DNA of 64,000 nt, from the NCBI RefSeq assembly GCF_029168945.1, contig NC_083602.1:28941323-29005322 (forward strand), written 5' to 3'. The translations under genes were made by a program, and so were the position numbers. This DNA comes from Cannabis sativa. Lineage: Eukaryota; Streptophyta; Magnoliopsida; Rosales; Cannabaceae. Below the pieces are notes generated by a model. It had not been told where the DNA came from. It ran no database searches and saw nothing but the letters and a program-made list of their open reading frames with translations. Positions 22,190 through 34,794 of this stretch are shown here, piece after piece (the stretch's first letter is position 1; the number at the start of each line of letters is the position of its first letter).

Positions 22190-24700
22190 CTAACACTGGA
22201 GCTGTGATTAATTTCTGTTTCAGCTCCCGAAAGCTTGCTTTGCACTTGTCTGCCTACACAAACCACTGATTCTTTTTGGTAAGCTCAGTTATGGGTGTTG
22301 AAATCTTAGAGAACCCCTCTACAAACCAACGGTAATGACCAGCCAGGTCTAAGAAACTTCTAACCTCTATAACTATTTTCGGTCTCGGCCAATCCCTGAC
22401 GGATTCAATCTTCCCTGAATCCACCTTGATCCCATCTTTACTGATAATGTGTCCCAGAAAAGACACTTGAGATAGCCAAAACTCCCACTTCTTGAATTTG
22501 GCATACGATTTATGTTCTCAAAGCCGCTGTAGAACCATCCGGAGATTTTGCTCATGCTCCTCTTTTGATTGAGAGTACACAAGGATGTTGTCGACAAATA
22601 CAATAACATAAATATCAAGGAAATCCTTGAATACCCTATTCATTAGGTCCATAAAAGCTGCGGGAGCATTGGTTAGTCCAAAGGACATAACTAGAAATTC
22701 ATAATGCCCATACCTAGTGCAGAAAGCCGTCTTTGGAATATCCTCCTCTCGGATTCTCAACTTATGATAGTCTGATCAGAGATCAATCTTTGAAAAGATC
22801 GTCTTCCCCTGAAGCTGATCGAAAAGATCATTGATCCTAAGTAAAGGACACTTGTTCTTGACTGTTAGTTTATTCAATTTCCGGTAGTCAATACACATAC
22901 GCAAAGATCCATCTTTCTTCTTGACAAATAATACGGGAGCTCCCCAGGGTGACACACTAAGCCGTGAAAACCCTTGGTCAAGCAATCCTTGAAGCTGAAT
23001 TTTTAATTCTTTAAGTTCTAGTGGAGCCATTCTATAAGGGGCCTTAGAAACTAGTTCTACTCCAGGTGCCAAATCAATAATAAAATCAATTTCTCTTTGT
23101 GGTGGTAAACTCAAAATTTCATCAGGAAAAACATCTAAAAATTCCTGAACCACCTTGATGTTGTTTGGCCGAACTGTCTCAGGCTGTGTGGTATCTAATA
23201 CCACGGCCAGAAACCCTAGACATCCATCTCGTAACAATTCTCTAGCTGTTAATACTAAAATCACTGGGATCCAAGATCCCTAAACTGATTCGACAAAACC
23301 AAACGGTTCCTCACCCTCTGGTTGGAAGATTACCATCTTTCGTTTACAATCAATACTAGCTGAGTACTTAGATAAGAAATCCATTCCAAGTCTAATATCA
23401 AAATTCGCTAAACCCATTTCTATTAAGTCAGCACTCAACTCCCTATCCTCAATTCTAATCGGCATTGACTTAATCCACCTTTTGGAGATGACTAATTATC
23501 TACCAGGCAGTAAGGTTCCAAACCCTTTATCATAACTATCATGAGGTCTATCCAATTTACTAAAAATTCTGGCTGCCACATAAGAATGAGTGGCCCCAGA
23601 GTCAAATAACACAGAGAAGTAAAAGATGTTGATCGAGAGGTGACCTGTTACAACTGACGGGCTAGCTTTAGCATTTGCCTAAGTTAACGCAAACACCCTT
23701 GCTGAAGGAGGTTTCGCAGCAATCTTCTGTTCTTCTTTCTTAAGCTATGGCCATTCTCTTTTGTAGTGCCCTAGCAGCCAACATTGGAAGCACCCTAGTC
23801 CTCTACACTCTCCCAGATGATGCTTTTTACAACTGGAGCATTCTGGGTAAGTGTATCGGGTTTTGGAGCTACCCTGATGATTGCCTCGTCCCTGGTTTCC
23901 TTGGAACCTCTTGTTCTGACTTCAGCCACCAGATGCAGTAGGTGCCTTTCTTTTCTGGTCAGTGGCCGAGCCACTACCTCCCTTACTAAAGCCTTAGGTA
24001 GGAGGAGTAGAAGCCCTACCAACGACCAGAGTCCCTCGAGACTCTTGGGTGCACTCCACTACGCCCTCAGCTCGTAGTGCCTTTCCCACCATATCACCAT
24101 AGGTGGTGTTATCATCAGTAGTGATCATTAGGTCATGTCTAATCTTCGAATTAAACCCTTCCAGGTATTTTTCTTTCTAGGTCAGCTGAGTAAATTCTTT
24201 TCTTTTTGCACTTCTAGTTGCTTCATTATAGTACTTTGCATTGAATAATTCCTAGAACTTTTCTCAGGTCATCGTAGTAACATCACAAGTCAAGGACACC
24301 ATGTCCCACTATACTAGAGCGTCTTCTTGAAATTGGAACGTGGCACAGGCCACTTTTTCATTACCGGTGACGCCCATGAAATTCAGAATTCTGGTAATAA
24401 CTATTAGCCATTGCTCGGCTTTCATAACATCGGGACCTCCCAAAAAGACTAGAGGTGCCTATTTAGGGAACCTTTCATACAGTGGTTCCATCCGATTCAC
24501 TGCAACGACTGGTCCTACCTGCACAGCAGGGGCAGGAGCAGAAGCTACCTGCATTTCTAGAGTAGGGATTGCAAGAGCGCCCTGTTGTCTAAAACATCTA
24601 ATTTCTTATTCTTGCTCATTAATTTTGGCTTGCATTTTTGCAAGCTTATTTTCCCAATCTTGGGTAGCCTGGGCAGCCTGTGGCGGGTTAATATCACCCC
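22190..24700 (-). pseudogene. Gypsy B gag-protease-reverse transcriptase remnant
   Basis: Chromovirus-like (Tekay/Del-type) polyprotein read from 24700 downward. Gag piece contains AEQWLIVITRILNFMGV and ALVWWDMVS. A Cys/His-rich knuckle region follows near 23790, then protease with DSGATHSYVAARI (about 23610) and IRLGMDFLSKYSASIDCKRK, then reverse transcriptase with [43 protein letters not shown] and a catalytic box FVDN. The second Asp of the usual xxDD pair is Asn here. It ends at LITAPVLA (about 22191) against a Copia LTR. Several in-frame stops occur (for example after KIDL and after LQRL). RNase H and integrase are gone. Confidence 0.9.
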
Positions 24701-26562
24701 TGTTGGAATTATTTTACCAGGATCTAGATTTACTAACAAGTATGTTTCATTAACATCCTAATATGAATTCTAAAACAATGAAATAAACACATATGAAGTT
24801 TAGTAAACCTTACATTGGGTGCAGCGAAATATAATGACTCCTTCCGTTCAGAGCTTTAGCCCTTGATTCCTTTCTGTAGCAGAGCATCACCAAGATCTAA
24901 ACCTGGATCTCTTTCTCTCCTTCCTCTGATGCTGATTCTCCTTCTTGTTGGTTGATTTTCCACAGTCTTACACACAATGATTGAGATACCACTTGATGTG
25001 TGTGGGCACTCACTCATTCACTCAAGGTTCGAAATAAAAGAAGAAAAGAAGAGAGAAGGTGGCGGCTAGAAGATTTTCTGTGAAGGAATGAGATGTATCT
25101 TCTTTTTCCTGAAGCCATCACTACCTATTTATAGGTAACCACGTAGGTTTAAGTTAGAATTATTTGGCATAAAATAATGAAAAAATAAATGATAAAATCC
25201 TATAAGAGTGGCCGGCCATGGGCTTTGGATAATGGGCCTCACTTATGCAATTTTGCTATTTTATCATTTCTACATCTCATTTTCTCAAAAACGCCAATTT
25301 TCAAATTCAACCATTTAAATGCCAATTTTAATTATTTAATAACTAAAAATTAATTATTAAAAAATATTGTCATTTAATATATTTATTAATTAGACATATA
25401 AAGTCTCTTAATTAATAAATAAACCTAGAATCTCTTTTCTTTACAATTTCGCCATTGCTTAGTGAAAATTCATAAACTAGACATAGTCTAACTTTAGAAT
25501 TATAATTGATTAATCAAAATCAATTAACTGAGTCTTACAAGGAGTATGGTCTCAACTAGCATGGGGACCATGGGTCTATATATCCGAGCTTCCAATAAGC
25601 AGATCAAGAATTTATATCTTAAATTCACTGACTTATTAATTCTTCGTTGAATCCACGCATAGAACTTAGAATTGCACTCTCAGTATATAGAACGCTCTAT
25701 ATGTTCCACGATATAGATACGTCATTAGTTATCCATTGTTATAATCCTAATTTGATCAATGATCCTCTAATAGATGATCTACATTGAATAGGCATTAAGT
25801 TACCGTTACACCTTCAATGTATTTTATCCTTAAAACACTTAGCTCTGTATAAATGATATTTCAGTGAAGTGAAATGAGATCTCCACCATTTATCTCTGTT
25901 TAGCCAAGCTCGAAGGATATCATCGTTTCACTTCCAAATTCCTATAGAAGTTATAGATTCCATATTTATGTTAGCGCTCCCACTCAATTATACTATCATG
26001 TTCCCAAAATGTACGTATCACCCTGACCCAAAAGTAGGCTTAACTAACAAATCAAAGAACATGTATAATACTCTTGAGATCGAACCTAAACATATCAAGA
26101 TTAAGATCATTTTGATCTAGGATCAACAAGTGATATTGAAATGAATAGATATTACGGTAAATTTTAATATATTTAATCAAAGTTCAATATCGGTCCCTTC
26201 CGATGTATACTCCATACATCCGATACTGGTAAACTTTGCCAATGCCCTGGAAAGGACATAACACTTATCCAAGGTGTAAGAATACCTATCACTGATTATC
26301 ATGTCAGTCTAAATCCAGTGAACTAACAAATCAGGGAATAAACTTTCGAACATATAATCAAGATTATATTCCACTGTGCTGACAACACTATAATCATTAA
26401 CAAATTGATATGTTCTGGACTTAAATAGAATTCATACATTATGTAAATAATCATGAAATAAATCATGTGAACCATGCAACATTAAATGTTATTTCTGATC
26501 TTTATTAATAAGTAAACCTAATTATATTGAAATGAGTTTTATTTAGGGCATAAAACCCAACA

Positions 26563-26573
26563 AACTCCCACTT
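26563..26573 (-). promoter_or_regulatory. Polypurine tract of E1
   Basis: Minus-strand AAGTGGGAGTT directly abuts the LTR edge and is repeated at the equivalent site of E2 (56151-56161). It would prime plus-strand DNA synthesis. 26574-28130 is AT-rich decayed pol with nothing I can assign confidently. Confidence 0.8.
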
Positions 26574-28129
26574 GCACTAATATAAAACAAAATGTGCATT
26601 TCAAATAATCTCAACACCTTGATATACAAATCAAGTGTAGTTGTAGTGAACTCCTCGTAATAGGACCTGACAGGTTGAATTAACCACAACCTCTTCTCCA
26701 CCATTACTCTTCCTTAATCACAAAATCCTTGATATTGTGAAATTCCTCTCTATATGTTTACTCTCTTGGGATATTGGATTCTATACTTTTGGCAACTACT
26801 TTTGGTTAATCAGGAAATAACACTAGTAGTTAAGACAAGTTGGAACGGTGCCACAAATGTATAGAACTTTCCTTAGACTGAATAAGTACCTTTCCTGCAA
26901 CTTTAACATTCAGTCTCTCTCTGGTATACCTAGAGACTTCAGATAGGCTTTTACACTTCTCCAAAATCACTACTCCACCCCCAGAGTAATCACCATCTTA
27001 TTAATAGACTTTCTAGCACAAAGGTAAGTCTCGAAATCTGATGTGGTGTAGTCTAAGAGTTTTAAACACAGCATTATTGACTAACATATAGTTCCTCTTC
27101 TTAATCTTAAGATTTACTTGATTTTCTTCCAATGTTCCTCTCCTGGATTAATCTGATACCTACTCATTACTCCCACTCACAGCAGGTGTCTGGTCTAAGG
27201 CATACTAAAGCTTATCTGAGACCTCTCACTGTTGATATAAGAACTTCTTTCATGGCTTTATCTTTTCTGGAATAGTTGATACTTTTCCTTAGATAAATAA
27301 AATCTATGCCTAGAAGTCGAGAAGCTTCTATAGATTGCCATTAGAAAGAAAATGCTTCAGCATCTTACTAAAGTAAGTTGCTTGCATTAGAGTAAGTAAT
27401 TACCAGGTATACCATAAGCCATAGGTTTAGATAAACTCAAACCTATAATACTAGGAACATGAAGTTTTGTTAAGTCCATTGAATAGACTTATAAACGAAA
27501 ATTTTCTTTTTATGTCCTTGTAATAGAAAACTTTAGGTTACTCCATGTGAATGGATCAAACCATAGTTCTATTGGCTTTTCTTCTTAGTTTCTTATCTTG
27601 ACAATCCATTACTTGTTTAAACTTACAATGGATTTTAATCACAAGTGTCTTCCAAGTCATAAGAAGTGAAGTTCCTTGAAACTCTCCCACTACGACAAGG
27701 TACTGTGAATTATGTCTAAGAAAACTAAATGGTACTAACCTCTTCGGTTGTGTTAAGACAATAGAGGCAGTTGAATCATCATGTAAAGAATAAGATGATA
27801 GAACACTTTTGGAATCAAGAAATAAATATCTCCTTTATTTGCTACTTTATTTTCAGACTTAGTCATTATCTTAGAAAAGTAGTATTTGTTTGAACAAACA
27901 CTTTCTTATCTATTGACTATGGGATGGTCCACCCCTAATCACTTAGAATAGCTAACAAACCATGGTTAACAGTTCTAGCTTTTCTTAAGATTTTGATTAG
28001 GTCATCCATGAATCTAGTAATGATTTACATTAAGTACCAAACCATTGCATCATTCTGAAATTGTATTACCATAGAAGGATTTAGGCAACAACTAGTAACT
28101 AATCATCAATATGCAAATCGAAATTTCTG

Positions 28130-28335
28130 GGGAGGTAAGTTTGGATATAATTCAAAAATCAAATTAATGATCTTTGAACTGCATATCTACTAACTGTTTC
28201 TCCACCCCTATCAGTTCGCAAGATCTTTAACCATTTACCTTAATGGTTTTCCACTGTTTAAGGTAAAATCTAGAGTGATCGTTTTAAGAATACAACGAAA
28301 ACTCATATCCACCCCTGAATGTACATCCATCCGCG
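28130..28335 (-). pseudogene. Copia integrase remnant in E1
   Basis: Read on the minus strand across broken frames, fragments align by eye with a Copia integrase core: RGGYE(F) near 28300, NDHSR near 28285, and LKILRTDRGGE near 28215, followed by DMQFKDH-like sequence. The order and spacing match the integrase core of Copia elements. Stops and frameshifts are frequent, so no protein is made. An equivalent remnant with SDRGGEKV lies in E2 near 57380. Confidence 0.65.
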
Positions 28336-29089
28336 AATGAGATGAATTACTTTCAGTGGATATAGGCATATTAACTCTTTGCAGAGATTGATCTTGTCAA
28401 ATCCACTATGAACAAGATACAAATGCCATAGATTTAAAAAAATGTGGTTTTGTCTTTTTTTTTTTGATGACTTAGGTATAGTTACATCAAAGAGTTCTTA
28501 GAACAGTGCAAGTGGATCCTGGTCACAGAATACTAAACTCATATTCCATACAGTTTGAAACTATTGATAGAAAATGGTTATTAAACACTTGTGAAAGTGA
28601 AACTGTATTGTATTCTGGAAATAGAAATATAAGAAATTTCTGTTTGGAATCTAAAATTAAAGTCAAAGACTTAAATTTATACCAAATATACATGAGTAAT
28701 TCTTTCTTGGACCACCACTGCTAATCTAACTCGAAGTTTGATTTTCCCATACAAGTAGGAGATTTCTAAGATTTAGGATTTATATCATTTTGGGATAGAA
28801 TTTCGGGATTATAATCATATTTGTCATTTAATTTCTTAAGTAAAAATAGAATGACATAAAATGATTTATAGACCATTCATCTAATGATATGTTATTGAGC
28901 TAATTCGAAATGAATAAGCTAAGAGGAATTAGGATAATTTTGTTGTTTTAAATAAGAATCCAACGATGATTCGATTAACGAGAGTCAAAGTAATCTTATT
29001 TATACAATCTTCTTGTTTCATATTGTAAAATACTAGTCTAAGGTGTCATCAATTGATGAACAGCTAGATGTTGCATATACAATATTTAT

Positions 29090-29705
29090 CTTTCGAGATC
29101 TAACACTATTATGTTTGTCTAATGGTGAAAATCCATTAGGGATTTATCTCATTAGAAAAACAAACCAAGTTAGACCAACAATGAAGATTCGAAATTAAAC
29201 TACAATTTAATAGCAGAAAATAACATGGTTCAATATAAATTCATACACAATTCAGAAATTATTAAACACATAGCAAGTAGGAATGACAAGTGAAAATACT
29301 AAAACATACAATCCTAAATTATTTCCAAGGTCTTCAACAAACTGATATCAGTGTCCCGTTTACGCGAGAGTCAAAGCTACCATCCATTGAATAGAGTTGT
29401 CAGCTCATCTAAAATGTTAAACATTCTAGCAACCATTTATTCGATCAAGATTGGAATCCAGCGTTGTCCCGTTTAGGCGAGAGTCAAGGCTATTCTATCT
29501 TATGAGCTTCCACCATTGTTTCATATTTTGTAAATCAAATACAGTCGCCACCATTAGGGTGATCAATACCATATAAAACACTTACAAATATACTTATCTT
29601 TCGAGATTAAACGGTACTAACTTGCTAATGAACGTTCCTTTATTAGGGAGGATTACTCACTAAAACAAAAGCTATGTAAAACCAACAATGGAGATCGAAT
29701 GTCCT
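29090..29705 (-). repeat. Duplicated leader blocks in E1
   Basis: A block with ATCTTTCGAGAT ... CCATTAGGGA ... ACCAACAATG occurs at about 29090-29200 and again at 29597-29705. A block with GTCCCGTTTA(C/G)GCGAGAGTCAA occurs at about 29354 and 29466. E2 has the same blocks at about 59710, 59823 and 59955-60065. They are non-coding and lie next to the position gag occupies in E2. Confidence 0.75.
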
Positions 29706-31004
29706 AATAATAAATCTCATTATTTAAAGTTTATTCTCTTTTAATATTTATTTTAATCAATTTATTTTAAATATATATTTATTTAATTAAAATTACCAAT
29801 TTAGAATGAAAAATTCTAAATATAAATTTTAATTTAATATTTATAAATTTTACTTAGATGGATATGAAAATAACATGAATTATTTCCATTTTAGTAATAA
29901 TTTCCAATAAATATTTAGAAAAATATTCAATTTAAGTTGTTTCAAAATTAATTTAAATTAATTTACAACTCAAATTTAATTTTCTATAAATATATATTGC
30001 ATTTCGAAAATTTGAAGTATTTAAGAATACAATTTTTGAAATTGATTTAAAATAAAATAAAAATAAATCTTCGAAAAATTATCTTAATTTTATGTTGGTC
30101 CAAAATTAATTAATAAAATTAATTTACAACAAAAATATATTTTTTTTCTATTTAATTAAATATTAAAGAAAAATTTCAAATATTTAAGTATCATTATTAA
30201 AATCAACTTAAATATTAATTTTCTATTTAATTAAATATCACTGGAAAAATAGTTCAAGCAAAACAGATAATATCTATCTAGATTTCATTGACTAATTAAT
30301 TCATTTTCTAATTATAATATATTTTAATTCATTTATTTTAATTAATCATTAAATGAAAAAATCATTGATTTAAGTTGGTCCAAAATTAAAAAAAAAATGA
30401 ACTTTAATCTATCTTTCAAATAAAATTTGAAATTTTTGCATTAAATAAATGCAATTTCGAAATTTGTGGGATAAAGATTTATAAAATAAAATAAAATATT
30501 TTTTTGAAAATTATTCAAATTTAAGTTATTTTGAAATAAGATTTCAATCTTAAAATAATTTTCAATTTTAATTAAATAACATGAAAATAATAATACTTAA
30601 GTATCATGATGAAAATCAACTTAAATATTTAAATTTTCAATTTAATTAAATGTATTAAATTCAAGAAATAAATTATTAAGTATAGAGAAGACTTAATTAT
30701 TAATTCTAATTTAATACTAGGAAAAATATACTTAACTTAGATTGTACCAAAATTAATGATTAAACAATTAATTTCACAATCTATGATATTTTCATAATAA
30801 AATATTAGAAATATAATTAGTACTAGAAATAAATATCTAGAATATATATCATTAACTAAGTATTTTTCTAAAATTAACTTTAAATATTAAATGAAAAATT
30901 AAATTTCATATATTTTAAAAGTTAATTATGTTGCTAATTCAATTTTAATTAGGTTAGACTAATATAATTAACCTAATACAATTATTTAAATAAGGCAAAT
31001 GGGC

Positions 31005-31325
31005 CTTCACAATTGGGGTAGTTCATGTGAGGTGGAGTTGGGTTCAGTATGTCGTACCCACTTCTATTGGCCCCCAACTCTCACACAAAGCCCAAAAGAG
31101 AGGAATTTAACCTTTAAATAAACAATTGTTATTCATTGAATAAGCCCAAATCTAATTGGGCCTAAATAAATTTACTTATGTCAAAATTTATTTTAGCAAC
31201 CTAGTCCATTTACTTAGTAAAACTTAAATGGGCTTCCTATATGCATCTAAGCCCAAAAGCAAACATATAGGCTCACACAGGTCAAATGATTTGGATGGGC
31301 CCTATCATGTTACTAGGTTTACACA
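31005..31325 (-). other. Conserved untranslated leader islands of E1
   Basis: Two blocks (31005-31105 and about 31225-31325) are nearly identical to E2 61615-61715 and 61835-61925, while the surrounding leader is AT-rich and diverged. The first contains GTATGTCGTACCCAC and arms able to pair (GTGAG..AGTTGGG with CCCAACTCTCAC). They lie between primer site and gag. A packaging or dimerisation role is inference. Confidence 0.7.
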
Positions 31326-32492
31326 GATAAAAGAAATAGCAAAATTACCTACTACAAATTATTTATAGATCTATTGACAATTGGACTATGATTAAAATCA
31401 GATCATTGGATCTGTCAACAAGTTAATCATAGAAATTTAGATCAAATAAATAATAGGTTTGTAAAAAAAAAATTGAATACATAATAATATAATCAAACAA
31501 TACAAACAAATAACTGATCTGGAATATCTGGAAAGTAAGCTAAAATATCTCAATTTTAAAATTTAAAATAAAATAAAATTTTAAAATAAATATCTTAACT
31601 AGAATTCAAATTTAGGTTGTTAGAGAATATTTGAAAAAATTCAAAATTCAACAAACTCCTAAATTTCTTAAATTCTAACAAAAAATCAAAAATATCTTAC
31701 CAATTTTTCAAATATCAAGTTTATTCAAAATTTAAATTTATTTGAAATTTCTAATAAGATAATATAATAAAATATCTTAAATTTTAAAATTTAGATATTT
31801 CATTATTATATTCTAAGTCTTATAATTTAATAAATTTAAATATTACATAAATAAACTAATTGAAAAATAAGATATTTTATATGGTTAGAATATTAAAAAA
31901 AAAATAATAAGTTTGAAAAAATTATGGTTTGAAACGCTAAAATATCTATTCAAACTAAACTAACTAATTTTTCAAATCTTCATGTTATTTTTACCAAAAT
32001 ATAATTTTAATAAAAAAAATGTCTAATAAGATAAATGTTAAACCTAACATATTCCTAATCTTATAATTTTAATTAATAAAATATATTTTGAAAATAACAA
32101 ATTTGAAAAAGATATGATATGGTTAGCAAATTTTGAAATTAGTACAAGATTATTTTTAAAAGATAATATTTTAACATCAAAGTAAGATCATTTAAAATTT
32201 AATAAAAAAATAATATCTGATCTTATAATTAAAATAAATAAAATAATCTAAAATTTCAAAAATAACCATAACGCTTCTTTGTGAGAAATCAAATTTTCAA
32301 AATTCAAAGCCTACTAATATCAGAAACTAATTTTAATTAATTAAAAAATTAATAAAAATTAATTTTATTCTGACAATTAGATTTTTAATTGAAAATTTAG
32401 ATTCTACACAAAATTCTACCAAAAATTGGCTTTTGTTTCAATGAAAAACGATTTTTTGAATCAAAAGTTATGAAGAAAACAAGTTTGAGGCA

Positions 32493-32655
32493 CAGGGGTA
32501 TGCATTGCATACCCCTGCGCGCGCGGAAAGCAAGATGTGGGCGAGGACAGAGGCTGCAAGCAGCCTCATTTGACCGAGCATGCTCGGACACGCATGTTGT
32601 CTGAAGCGTGTTTGTCCGAGCGAGCCCAAGTACGTGCGCGCGCGTGTGACACTCA
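32493..32655. repeat. GC-rich palindromic island in E1 leader
   Basis: It contains a perfect 11-bp stem CAGGGGTATGC / GCATACCCCTG with a 3-nt loop (32493-32517), the palindrome CCGAGCATGCTCGG (about 32575-32588), and a GCGCGCG run near 32638. E2 lacks this at the equivalent leader position (about 62750-62810). AT-rich sequence surrounds it. Short frames across it are not supported as genes. Confidence 0.75.
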
Positions 32656-32918
32656 AAACCCGATATTTTCGTTCAAATTCAAAAAATCATAAAAAATTCA
32701 TAAAAAATCCAAATTAGGTTCTGTAAAAGCCTAAATTTATTAATTTTTCGTCTAATTTCCAGAAAAAATAATTCCAGATCGAAATAAAAAATAATTTCAG
32801 TGACATATATTGCGATTTCTAAATTATCATCAAATAGGCACATAAACCACATGAAACCATCCAAATCAACATATGACATCGTTTTAATTCATATTTCATG
32901 AAATTAAATCATTACCAT

Positions 32919-32931
32919 GGCTCTGAGGCCA
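32919..32931 (-). promoter_or_regulatory. Altered primer binding site of E1
   Basis: The minus strand reads TGGCCTCAGAGCC two bases from the LTR end. The E2 site is the standard TGGTATCAGAGCC (63031-63019). Two changed bases in E1 would weaken pairing to initiator-Met tRNA, assuming this tRNA is the primer. Confidence 0.75.
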
Positions 32932-34794
32932 GTTGTTGGAATTATTTTACCAGGATCTAGATTTACTAACAAGTATGTTTCATTAACATCATAATATGAA
33001 TTCTAAAACAATGAAATAAACACATATGAAGTTTAGTAAACTTTACATTGGGTGCAGCGGAATATAATGACTCCTTTCGTTCAGATCTCTAGCCCTTGAT
33101 TCCTTTCTGTAGCAGCGCATCACCAAGATCTAAACCTGGATCTCTTTCTCTCCTTCCTCTGATGCTGATTCTCCTTCTTGTTGGTTGATTTTCCACAGTC
33201 TTACACACTATGATTGAGATACCGCTTGATGTGTGTGGGCACTCACTCATTCACTCAAGGTTCGAAATAGAAGAAGAAAATAAGAGAGAAGGTGGCGGCT
33301 AGAAGATTTTCTGTGAAGGAATGAGATGTATCTTCTTTTTCTTGAAGCCATCACTACCTATTTATAGGTAACCACGTAGGTTTAAGTTAGAATTATTTGG
33401 CATAAAATAATGAAAAAATAAATGATAAAAGCCTATAAGAGTGGCCGGCCATGGGCTTTGGATAATGGGCCTCACTTATGCAATTTTGCTGTCTTATCAT
33501 TTCTGCATCTCATTTCTCAAAAATGCCAATTTTCAAATTCAACCATTTAAATGCCAATTCTAATTATTTAATAACTAAAAATTAATTATTAAATAATATT
33601 GTCATTTAATATATTTATTAATTAGACATATAAAGTCTCTTAATTAATAAATCTAGAATCTCTTTTATTTACAATTTCGCCCTTGCTTAGTGAAAATTCA
33701 TAAACTAGACATAGTCTAACTTTAGAATTATAATTGATTAATCAAAATCAATGAACTGAGTCTTACAAGAAGTATGGTCTCAACTAGTATGGGGACCATG
33801 GGTCTATATATCCGAGCTTCCAATAAGCATATCAAGAATTTATATCTTAAATTCACTGACTTATTAATTCTTCGTTGAATCCATGCATAGAACTTAGAAT
33901 TGCACTCTCAGTATATAGAACGCTCCATATGTTCCACGATATAGATACGTCATTAGTTATCCATTGTTATAATCCTAATTTGATCAATGATCCTCTAATA
34001 GATGATCTACATTGAATAGGAACTAAGTTACCGTTACACCTTCAATGTATTTTATCCTTAAAACACTTAGCTTCGTATAAATGATATTTCAGCGAAGTGA
34101 AATGAGATCTCCACCATTTATCTCTGTTTAGCCAAGCTCGAAGGATATCATCGTTTCACTTTTAAATTCCTATAGAAGTTATAGATTCCATATTTATGTT
34201 AGTGCTCGCACTCAATTATACTATCATGTTCCCAAAATGTACGTATCACCCTGACCCAAAAGTAGGCTTAACTAACAAACTAAAGAACATGTATAATACT
34301 CTTGAGATCGAACCTAAACATATCAGGATTAAGATCATTTGATCTAGGATCAACAAGTGATATTGAATTGAATAGATATTACGGTAAATTTTAATATATC
34401 TAATCAAAGTTCAATATCGGTCCCTTCCGATGTATACTCCATACATCCGATACTGGTAAACTTTGCCAATGCCCTGGAAAGGACATAACACTTATCCAAG
34501 GTGTAAGAATACCCATCGCTAATTATCATGTCAGTCTAAATCCAGTGAACTGACAAATCAGGGAATAAACTTTCGAACATATAATCAAAATTATATTCCA
34601 CTATGCTGACAACACTATAATCATTAACAAATTGATATGTTCTGGACTTAAATAGAATTCATACATCATGTAAATAATCATGAAATAAATCATGTGAACC
34701 ATGCAACATTAAATGTTATTTCTGATCTTTATTAATAAGTAAACCTAATTATATTGAAATGAGTTTTATTTAGGGCATAAAACCCAACAACCCC

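Larger units (their letters stand above)
24701..34789 (-). mobile_element. Copia-type LTR element E1, complete but pol-decayed
   Basis: Complete insertion with a perfect 5-bp duplication ACCCC (24696-24700 and 34790-34794). LTRs are 24701-26562 (1862 bp) and 32934-34789 (1856 bp), with TG..CA ends. The polypurine tract AAGTGGGAGTT (minus) adjoins the left LTR; the primer site adjoins the right LTR. I counted about 11 differences between the LTRs in their first ~360 bp, so the insertion is moderately recent. The 6.4-kb interior has no intact frame. Only a battered integrase is recognisable, and the gag seen in E2 is missing. It probably moves, if at all, with borrowed proteins. Confidence 0.92.

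Noticed and set aside
28506..28724. 72-residue plus-strand frame in E1
   Set aside because: It is antisense to decayed pol, with no start context or similarity.
32397..32656. Frames across the GC-rich island of E1
   Set aside because: Long frames are expected in GC-rich palindromic DNA. No motif or conservation with E2.
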